A stretch of DNA of 12,959 nt from Candidatus Curtissbacteria bacterium RIFCSPHIGHO2_01_FULL_41_11 (lineage in GTDB: Bacteria > Patescibacteriota > Microgenomatia > Curtissbacterales > GWA2-41-24), in NCBI GenBank assembly GCA_001776335.1, contig MFAZ01000001.1, positions 700-13,658 of the forward strand, given 5' to 3'. A program made the position numbers and the translations under genes. This document shows, piece after piece, positions 6,785 to 11,944 of the stretch (within the stretch, counting starts at the first letter, position 1; the number at the start of each line of letters is the position of its first letter). The notes under the pieces are model-generated. The model did not search any database. It had not been told where the DNA came from and saw only the letters and a list, made by a program, of their open reading frames with translations.

Positions 6785-6816
6785 TTGTAATGCTATTTGT
6801 CAAGTTAATTGTAAGG
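6785..6816. repeat. 12-bp tandem direct repeat array in a divergent promoter region (putative operator)
   Basis: On the plus strand TTGTAATGCTAT starts at 6785, TTGTCAAGTTAA at 6797 and TTGTAAGG at 6809, so TTGT(A/C)A recurs every 12 bp. The stretch 6795-6816 matches 866-887 at 19 of 22 positions. The third unit serves as the -35 box of the rightward promoter. The array sits between the divergent glycerate kinase operon and the membrane zincin gene, so one regulator could act on both. Confidence 0.6.
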
Positions 6817-6837
6817 CCCGTCCGCGTTTGATAAGAT
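6809..6837 (+). promoter_or_regulatory. Promoter of the membrane zincin gene
   Basis: TTGTAA (6809-6814), a 17-bp spacer, then an extended -10 TGaTAAGAT (6829-6837). The start codon at 6844 begins 6 nt after the -10 box, consistent with a leaderless transcript. The hexamers are imperfect (4 of 6 each) but the TGn extension compensates. Confidence 0.5.
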
Positions 6838-6843
6838 GGATAA

Positions 6844-7518
6844 ATGGACAGCTTTATTTACTTTGCCGCTCTTCTGACGTTTTTGTTCCTGCTTTCCAAA
6901 GCGCTCGCACAAAGCGTAGGTTCTTTGGTCTACGCAGTCACAAGAAGCAAAAAGCTGGCTGTAAGCACCCTCGCATTGCTATTCCTCCCGGGCACGATAA
7001 TCCACGAATTTGCCCACGCTGCGGTTGCGCAAGGCTTGGGAGTATACGTAGGAGACATCGAATTTACACCCAAATACGATGGTGAAAATGTCAAACTGGG
7101 AAGCGTACAAGTAGCAAGCACTGACCCTTTCCGTCAGTTTTTAATTGGAATCGCACCATTGATTATCGGCTTTGTGCTTATTTTCCTTGTTTTTGCTATC
7201 TACGACAGGTTCCAGATAAACGGTTTGTGGCCCCGGGTTTTGCTTTTCTACATCCTTTTTCAAATTGGCAATACCATGTTTTCCAGCAAACGCGATATGG
7301 AAGGAGCGCTCGAGCTGGCAATAGCCATATTTGTACTACTAGGTCTTGTTTACCTGATCAGCGGAAAGCAGGTTTTCGTCATCATATTAAATATCCTAAA
7401 TGACCTGGAGCCGGTTTTTAAAATGGCATCAGGCTCACTGGTTAAAATAATCCTAATCGACCTCGCGATTGTCGCCACCTCACGGTTTTTAACTCCGGCT
7501 TGGAGGTTTTCGAAATAA
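6844..7518 (+). CDS. Multi-pass membrane protein with HExxH motif, putative zincin / site-2-protease-like peptidase
   Basis: A 224-residue integral membrane protein with about six hydrophobic segments (roughly 3-21, 40-62, 97-119, 131-144, 156-172 and 200-215). HEFAH at 54-58 lies inside the second segment, as in intramembrane zinc proteases (M50 and DUF3267-like putative zincins). His54 and His58 would bind zinc, with Glu55 as the catalytic base. A third ligand might be Asp151 in SSKRD (147-151), at the loop after the fourth segment; this is inference. The classical M50 NPDG/LDG motif is not seen, so substrate and even protease activity are unproven. Transcribed alone, divergent from the glycerate kinase operon and convergent with a small coiled-coil gene 21 bp away. 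Start chosen by its spacing to the -10 box. Confidence 0.8.
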   Translation: MDSFIYFAALLTFLFLLSKALAQSVGSLVYAVTRSKKLAVSTLALLFLPGTIIHEFAHAAVAQGLGVYVGDIEFTPKYDGENVKLGSVQVASTDPFRQFLIGIAPLIIGFVLIFLVFAIYDRFQINGLWPRVLLFYILFQIGNTMFSSKRDMEGALELAIAIFVLLGLVYLISGKQVFVIILNILNDLEPVFKMASGSLVKIILIDLAIVATSRFLTPAWRFSK

Positions 7519-7539
7519 AGTTCAGAAATCGCAAGGAAA

Positions 7540-7779
7540 TTACTCGGAAGTAGGTAATCCTAGATGATCCTCAACGGCAGAAATTCTCTTTTCGTATGAT
7601 CCAACTTTTTCTTTAATATCTGACACATCCTCAGAAACTTCAGCTAGTTGATCTGCAATGCCATCCAGCTTTGTAGTATGCGCCTCAAGGATTTCACCGT
7701 GTCTCTCTAAAGTTTCCCTGACGGGCTCTAGTTTTTCTTCTATTAACGCGCCGATTTGTTCAAGATCAGTTTTGTTCAT
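7540..7779 (-). CDS. Small coiled-coil protein
   Basis: A 79-residue acidic protein, almost wholly alpha-helical with heptad-like spacing of Leu/Ile/Val from about residue 5 to 72 (EEKLEPVRETLERHGEIL, then LDGIADQLAEVSEDVSDI). It should form an oligomeric coiled coil; no enzymatic motif or membrane segment is present. Similar short coiled-coil proteins of unknown role are common in many bacteria. The frame opens at an ATG at 7785, but the third codon, also ATG (7779), lies 8 nt after the -10 box and matches the leaderless spacing of its neighbours, so it is preferred. Convergent with the zincin gene; an imperfect hairpin in the gap (about 7534-7560) has no U-tract. Confidence 0.72.
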   Translation of the reverse strand: MNKTDLEQIGALIEEKLEPVRETLERHGEILEAHTTKLDGIADQLAEVSEDVSDIKEKVGSYEKRISAVEDHLGLPTSE

Positions 7780-7787
7780 CAGCATCT

Positions 7788-7816
7788 ATTATTGATTTGT
7801 AATTATTCTATGTCAA
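7788..7816 (-). promoter_or_regulatory. Promoter of the small coiled-coil gene
   Basis: On the minus strand TTGACA (7816-7811, perfect), a 17-bp spacer and AATAAT (7793-7788, 5 of 6). Eight nt separate it from the ATG at 7779, placing the transcript start at the start codon. If so, the ATG at 7785 would lie upstream of the transcript. Confidence 0.7.
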
Positions 7817-7865
7817 GAAGATAATCAAAGCTAAAAAAGCACGCATTGGTCACAAACCATAAGTT

Positions 7866-7894
7866 TTGCCAAAAAAGCATTTTTTAGATATAAT
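7866..7894 (+). promoter_or_regulatory. Strong promoter of the racemase leader
   Basis: TTGCCA (7866-7871), a 17-bp A/T-rich spacer and a perfect TATAAT (7889-7894). Transcription should start near 7900-7904, over 100 bp before the racemase start codon. This leaves room for the attenuator-like leader and puts the leader-peptide ATG at or almost at the 5' end. Confidence 0.8.
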
Positions 7895-7903
7895 AAATAA
7901 GTC

Positions 7904-7948
7904 ATGAACGTGCGAAACAGTGCACATTGGTATCACGAAGCAAGCTAA
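7904..7948 (+). CDS. Leader peptide, 14 residues (putative attenuator sensor)
   Basis: ATG to TAA encodes MNVRNSAHWYHEAS. The run His-Trp-Tyr-His at residues 8-11 concentrates rare aromatic and His codons, as in leader peptides that sense charged tRNA. The ATG lies 9 nt after the -10 box with no Shine-Dalgarno, so it would be translated from a leaderless or nearly leaderless mRNA. It ends just before the antiterminator arm. Too short for coding statistics; support comes from its position between promoter and terminator. Confidence 0.45.
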   Translation: MNVRNSAHWYHEAS

Positions 7949-7981
7949 CTCTCGGTTGGCCGATTTTGTGATGTCAAAATG

Positions 7982-8004
7982 CTCGCCAACCGGCGAGTTT
8001 TTTT
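7982..8004 (+). terminator. Rho-independent terminator (conditional) before the racemase
   Basis: A perfect 6-bp stem CTCGCC/GGCGAG with loop AACC (7982-7997), directly followed by seven T (7998-8004). It lies between a strong promoter and the racemase start codon, so it must be read through for expression. Confidence 0.8.
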
Positions 8005-8016
8005 GTGGCAAAAAAC

Positions 8017-8730
8017 ATGCAAAACAAAGGCGTTATCGCAATTTTAGGGGGAATGGGACCGGAAGCTTCGGCAAAAATGCTGGAAGTTATGGTTTCTATG
8101 GCAACAAGGGAATTCGGGGCAAAAGACGGTAAGGATTTCCCCGAGATTATAGTGGATTCAATTCCCGTACCGGATTTTATATCAAATAGGGAAAACGAGG
8201 CTATAGCGCTGGAAATGCTCAAAGATCGCATAAAACGCTTCGAAGGCTTCGATATCTCCTGCTTCACCATCGCCTGCAATACCGCGCACATCATGCTTAG
8301 TAATCTTGAATCAGTTTCAACCAAACCTTTTGTATCCATGATAGACGCAGTGGCAAGTGAAACGGCCAAAGAGGGCTTCCAAACCATGGGCATTATGGCC
8401 ACACCATCAACACTAAAGTCCGGCCTATATCAGAATGCTTTGGCAAAATTCAAAATTAAGTCTGTCCTGCCGACCAAAAGACAAATTAGTGAGATGGAAC
8501 GCATAATAAGACGCGTTATATCCGGAAATACTAAAGATGCAGATTCAAAAAAACTTGCCCGAATTGCCGACTCGCTAAAAGGAAAAGGCGCCCAGGCCAT
8601 TATCCTGGGATGCACTGAACTGCCTTTGATTTTTCCCAAAAATATCCCGATTCCTGTTTTCGACTCTATTGAAATCACCTCACGTGCCCTGCTTACAAAA
8701 TTTTTTGAAGGTGTAGGTTTAGATGTCTGA
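8017..8730 (+). CDS. Aspartate/glutamate racemase family protein
   Basis: A 237-residue cofactor-independent amino-acid racemase of the Asp/Glu/hydantoin racemase superfamily, probably interconverting L- and D-aspartate or glutamate. Two catalytic cysteines are present in the expected contexts: ACNTAH at 86-91 (Cys87) and GCTELPL at 198-204 (Cys199). The N-terminal ILGGMGPEAS (9-18) is typical of aspartate racemases; MurI proteins differ there. D-amino acids could serve peptidoglycan. The frame can start at a GTG at 8005, but that codon abuts the terminator U-tract; the ATG at 8017 gives the family's usual short lead-in. Transcribed alone behind an attenuator-like leader and convergent with the next gene, 31 bp away, with no terminator seen between them. 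Confidence 0.9.
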   Translation: MQNKGVIAILGGMGPEASAKMLEVMVSMATREFGAKDGKDFPEIIVDSIPVPDFISNRENEAIALEMLKDRIKRFEGFDISCFTIACNTAHIMLSNLESVSTKPFVSMIDAVASETAKEGFQTMGIMATPSTLKSGLYQNALAKFKIKSVLPTKRQISEMERIIRRVISGNTKDADSKKLARIADSLKGKGAQAIILGCTELPLIFPKNIPIPVFDSIEITSRALLTKFFEGVGLDV

Positions 8731-8761
8731 AAGAGCGAATAAGATGAGACGCGTCAAAGAG

Positions 8762-10552
8762 TTACTCAGCCGCATTAAAATAAGATGTTAGTTTTCCTAA
8801 AGTTGTGACTCGAGTTTCGCCTAATCTTCTACGAGATAGAGCTGAGTATGCTCTGGTTGCACGAATGAATCGGTTGTTCATTGATCGCCATTCTTCAGCA
8901 TCAAAATCAGATTCAGCTTTTATATGTATTGCTTTTGTCTCCTGAGCAATTCTTCGATAAGCTCTTTTTACTTCTTCGGATGTTGCTTCCGATTCCAAAT
9001 CTAAATCTTTATAAAGTTCGGTAGGATTGATAATAAGTCTCCTGTCTCTTTCAAGCCTGACGTTTGATAGATCAAAATAAGACTTGATCATATTTTGTCG
9101 AGGTTTATCTTTAGTATCAAGAAGTGCGAAAAGATCGTTTATGCTGTAGCTAGGAGTGTAAGTAATCAAACCATCGTAATATCGAACCTCCTGATTAAGC
9201 GCTTCCAAAAACCATTTTGGCAGCGCGTCTATTTCTGACTGCAGTTCCGAATCTCTATCGACACCTAAAGCTTGCGCAAGTGTAACCTCCAGTGTAGGAT
9301 TCGGCACAAAACCGCTTCTCTCCCACTGTTCACGCATCGCTTTCATACTCGAAATTTCTTTCCGAATCCATTTAACGGCTTGATCAACCATTGCGACCTC
9401 ATCATAGCTTGTTAAAGACCCTGTAGCTTGGGTAATACTGCTATCATCCAAGCCATTATCATCCCTAAAATGACATTCCAAATTCCCATCAGGTTTAAGG
9501 TATAGTTCATCAATTAGAAAACTCTCATTGCCGAAATCAATTCGCCTTGACTTACCGGTTCTCCAAAACGCAGCAAGAACTTCATCGCGGTCTTGATCAT
9601 TGTCAGCACCTAGAATTTCGTAAATTGATCTGTCTGCATATCTTGGCCTGAGAAATGCCTCGACTTTTTTCATAACCTTTTCCCATCTTTTGTAATCGAC
9701 TGTAAATGGACTTGGACTCCACCAGTCGCCTTCCGCTTCTTCCTCAACTCGTATCGGAAATTCATCGAGGATATCTTCTAACTTTTCTTGTCTTTTTGCT
9801 CTTGGTTTTTTGCTTTTTTCATCTTCCTGAGCTTTTATTCCCTTATCCAAAACTTCGGAAAACCAAACAAGAAGAGGGTTTTCCAATACATCCTGAGCCA
9901 CTTTATATTGAGCTTCAAGGTCTTTTAGCGTGTCAAACACTGTTCTTTCCGTTTGCCCTGAAAGTATTGCTCTAAGACCAAGAGGGGGTACACCATTTGG
10001 AAAACGATTTCTTGCTGCAAGTATCGCATGAACCTTATGTTCCTGTTGCTCCATAGTTTCTACAAGATACATTTTTCCTTCCAGGTCTAGCTGAGTGTAA
10101 TCCAGTTTCTGCAGACCGGTTTCACAGGTTAAACCAAATTCTTCAAGTTCTTTTTGTATTTCTGGTGTCACCCATATCTCGAGAGGAGCTTGAGATAAAG
10201 TTTCGCTAAGTCTATCAGCTGCCAACATTTGGGCAAGAAGGACTTTGTCTGTTGTAGGTATTTCCAAATCTACAAGAGCTAGTCCCGGATGCAAATTTTC
10301 GCCTAATTTTTCTCTGACTTCATTTGGTAATCTATCAATAAAATCAGAGGAAAATGTAAGATCTTCAAAGGTATTTAAGGTCTGTTGTAATACAAAATAC
10401 GAAGCCACTGTATCTATTTTCTCAGCAGATAATCCGTAGTTTCCGTTTTTTACATCTCTTCCGAAGACTTCAACAGACTGCCTTGGTACTTTAGGAACCC
10501 GAAGATGATATTCGCTTCGCTCCGCAATATATTGTTCGTTTTCTTGAACCAT
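8762..10552 (-). CDS. Large protein with degenerate J-domain-like segments, function unknown
   Basis: A 596-residue, highly charged, soluble-looking protein without signal peptide or membrane segment; no whole-length family recognised. The C-terminal segment at about 513-578 (LYKDLDLESEATSEEVKRAYRRIAQ..., then RFIRATRAYSALS) follows the J-domain pattern of helices I, II and III. The HPD tripeptide that activates Hsp70 is missing; the loop reads HIK at 543-545. A second J-like start, IYEILGADNDQDRDEVLAAF, lies at 310-329, and a fainter one, LFALLDTKDKPRQNMIKSYF, at 474-493. A charged linker (about 238-262) separates the helical N-terminal third. The frame opens at an ATG at 10567, but that codon lies across the -10 box; the ATG at 10552 is 6 nt after TATAAT and is preferred. 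Confidence 0.75.
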   Translation of the reverse strand: MVQENEQYIAERSEYHLRVPKVPRQSVEVFGRDVKNGNYGLSAEKIDTVASYFVLQQTLNTFEDLTFSSDFIDRLPNEVREKLGENLHPGLALVDLEIPTTDKVLLAQMLAADRLSETLSQAPLEIWVTPEIQKELEEFGLTCETGLQKLDYTQLDLEGKMYLVETMEQQEHKVHAILAARNRFPNGVPPLGLRAILSGQTERTVFDTLKDLEAQYKVAQDVLENPLLVWFSEVLDKGIKAQEDEKSKKPRAKRQEKLEDILDEFPIRVEEEAEGDWWSPSPFTVDYKRWEKVMKKVEAFLRPRYADRSIYEILGADNDQDRDEVLAAFWRTGKSRRIDFGNESFLIDELYLKPDGNLECHFRDDNGLDDSSITQATGSLTSYDEVAMVDQAVKWIRKEISSMKAMREQWERSGFVPNPTLEVTLAQALGVDRDSELQSEIDALPKWFLEALNQEVRYYDGLITYTPSYSINDLFALLDTKDKPRQNMIKSYFDLSNVRLERDRRLIINPTELYKDLDLESEATSEEVKRAYRRIAQETKAIHIKAESDFDAEEWRSMNNRFIRATRAYSALSRRRLGETRVTTLGKLTSYFNAAE

Positions 10553-10558
10553 GGGCGG

Positions 10559-10566
10559 ATTATACA
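10559..10566 (-). promoter_or_regulatory. -10 promoter element of the J-like protein gene
   Basis: TGTATAAT on the minus strand, with a perfect -10 hexamer at 10564-10559, six nt before the ATG at 10552. The flank ATTTATGTATAAT also occurs at the fic promoter. No clear -35 box is visible 16-18 bp upstream. The spacing implies a leaderless mRNA and decides the start codon. Confidence 0.65.
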
Positions 10567-10607
10567 TAAATCAAACTTAAAATTCGAATCCTTTCCCTTG
10601 TTCAGTC

Positions 10608-10616
10608 TGATATAAT
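10608..10616 (+). promoter_or_regulatory. Extended -10 promoter of the histidine kinase gene
   Basis: TGaTATAAT, a perfect extended -10, with no good -35 box. It lies 95 bp before the kinase ATG, unlike the other promoters here, so this transcript should carry a leader of about 90 nt. Confidence 0.6.
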
Positions 10617-10711
10617 CTTTTTGCTCTCTGACTTATCAGGGGAGAATGCTTGTAACTTTCCCCTCGGATAAACGTTCTAATTTATAGAGAAAGTTTCAGC
10701 CCTGCCCAATA
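10617..10711 (+). promoter_or_regulatory. Structured 5' leader of the histidine kinase with a possible short upstream ORF
   Basis: GGGGAGA (10639-10645) can pair with TTTCCCC (10657-10663) around an 11-nt loop. CAGGG (10637-10641) can alternatively pair with CCCTG (10700-10704), 7 nt before the kinase ATG. An ATG at 10646 opens a 13-codon frame (MLVTFPSDKRSNL) ending at 10687, preceded by AGGGGAGA, the only Shine-Dalgarno-like sequence noticed at a possible start in this window. Translation control is possible but rests only on these complementarities. Confidence 0.3.
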
Positions 10712-11905
10712 ATGCCAAGATTCTTAATAAGAGACTTTGGCAACTTAAACATACCTAATGGAAAAAGGTTCCTGAATCTTCATGTTGGAATTATTAAAAA
10801 TTCGGCTTTCCTGCTTATTACCCAACTGCTTATTTTAACTTCGGCAAACTTCTCCAAAATATACCTGCAAGGAATCGGTCCCATCCCACTCTATCTTGCC
10901 TCGGCAATTCTCGCAGTCTCAATCACAAGAATTTCCGGTCGCACATTTGGATTACTTAGCACGTTGTTCTCAACCGTCTCAATCGCTTATTTCTCAGTTC
11001 CGCGCGAAAATTTGTCAAACTGGGAACTGGCAGCACTGTCTCCAGTTTTAATTTTTCTCGCGGCAAGCATGGCAATGGTTCTCCTTGTTCAAAACAATAA
11101 AACTTTCGAGGAAATAAAAAAAACCAAAGAAAGAGAAAAAGAACTTTTAAGGTTAATATCTCTTCAAGGCGAACAATACGTCAAATCCGAAGAGGAGATA
11201 AAAGCCAGAGACGAGTTTCTCTCTATAGCTTCACATGAGTTTAAAAACCTGCTTACGACTATACTTCTCCAACTTCAGCAGACAACTCACGACATCAAAA
11301 CGGTTTCGCTGGTAGACTTTTCGTTCCAGAACTTATTAAAAAGATTGGAAAACGTAAAAGAACAAGCCTGGGAACTCTCCAAAATGACAAACGATTTATT
11401 AAACGTTTCCCTTATTATTACCGGCCGTTTTAAGATGGAACCGGAAAAACTGGAAATCACAGCACTCCTGAGGCATAAAATCGATCAGTTTTCCCAAAAA
11501 TCCCACAAGTCTGAGATTATGTTCCATTCGGATCAGGAAATAGAAGGGAAATGGGATAAAATCAGGCTTGAACAGGTAATCACGAATCTTTTAACAAATG
11601 CAATCAAGTACGGAAGCGGGAAACCAATAGAAGTAAAAGCAGAAAAAACAAATTCCAAAGCGGTAATTTCGATCAGGGATCAGGGGGTAGGCATCCCCAA
11701 AGATCAGCAAAAAACAATATTTGAAAAATTTCAACGGTCGGCTACAGCTAAAAATTTCGAGGGCCTGGGAATCGGCCTTTACATCTCAAACCAGATAATC
11801 CAGGCGCAACAGGGGTCTATAAAAGTAAAAAGCAAACCGGGCAGAGGTTCCGTCTTTATTGTCAAACTCCCCCTAAAACCCAGCCTGCAAGCTCTAAGCG
11901 AATAA
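10712..11905 (+). CDS. Membrane sensor histidine kinase (DUF4118/KdpD-like sensor region)
   Basis: A 397-residue two-component sensor kinase. The N-terminal membrane region has about four segments (roughly 28-46, 57-73, 77-95 and 107-127) resembling the KdpD-type DUF4118 domain (ISGRTFGLLSTLFSTVSIAYF at 74-94). A coiled linker at 130-170 leads to the HisKA dimerisation domain with phospho-acceptor His175 in SHEFKN; the usual SHELRTP form is changed, as in some other kinase subfamilies. The HATPase_c domain shows the N box (TNLLTNAIKYG, 291-301), G1 (DQGVGIP, 323-329), F box (FEKF, 337-340) and G2 (GLGIGLYIS, 351-359). All catalytic boxes look intact. No response regulator gene is adjacent, so it is an orphan within this window. 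Stimulus unknown. Confidence 0.93.
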   Translation: MPRFLIRDFGNLNIPNGKRFLNLHVGIIKNSAFLLITQLLILTSANFSKIYLQGIGPIPLYLASAILAVSITRISGRTFGLLSTLFSTVSIAYFSVPRENLSNWELAALSPVLIFLAASMAMVLLVQNNKTFEEIKKTKEREKELLRLISLQGEQYVKSEEEIKARDEFLSIASHEFKNLLTTILLQLQQTTHDIKTVSLVDFSFQNLLKRLENVKEQAWELSKMTNDLLNVSLIITGRFKMEPEKLEITALLRHKIDQFSQKSHKSEIMFHSDQEIEGKWDKIRLEQVITNLLTNAIKYGSGKPIEVKAEKTNSKAVISIRDQGVGIPKDQQKTIFEKFQRSATAKNFEGLGIGLYISNQIIQAQQGSIKVKSKPGRGSVFIVKLPLKPSLQALSE

Positions 11906-11927
11906 TACAAACAGACAAATTTTAAGT

Positions 11928-11936
11928 TGTTATAAT
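11928..11936 (+). promoter_or_regulatory. Extended -10 promoter of the alpha/beta hydrolase gene
   Basis: TGtTATAAT, a perfect extended -10, 8 nt before the ATG at 11945 and within the 39-bp gap after the kinase. No clear -35 box. The spacing implies a leaderless mRNA, so the hydrolase can be expressed independently of the kinase. Confidence 0.65.
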
Positions 11937-11944
11937 GTCACACA

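Larger units (their letters stand above)
7901..8004 (+). promoter_or_regulatory. Putative transcription attenuator leader of the racemase gene
   Basis: The leader contains a short ORF (7904-7948) and two mutually exclusive RNA structures. The antiterminator pairs CGGTTGGC (7953-7960) perfectly with GCCAACCG (7985-7992), extended by an inner ATTTTG (7963-7968)/CAAAAT (7975-7980) stem. The terminator pairs CTCGCC (7982-7987) with GGCGAG (7992-7997), followed by seven T. Position 7953 is 5 nt after the leader-peptide stop, so a ribosome reaching the stop would mask the antiterminator arm and favour termination. A ribosome stalled earlier would permit readthrough. This is the logic of amino-acid attenuators such as trp and his. 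A ligand-binding riboswitch remains possible. Confidence 0.6.

Noticed and set aside
7530..7562. Imperfect hairpin in the convergent gap as a bidirectional terminator
   Set aside because: The stem has unpaired bases and no T-run on either strand.
7926..7940. TGGTATCACG in the racemase leader, resembling the T-box tRNA-acceptor bulge
   Set aside because: Too little sequence lies upstream for a T-box Stem I and specifier loop, and the conserved ACCGCG part is changed.
8722..8790. Short ORF (22 codons, starts ATGTCTGA) overlapping the racemase stop
   Set aside because: It runs into the convergent gene, is very short and basic, and has no supporting signal.
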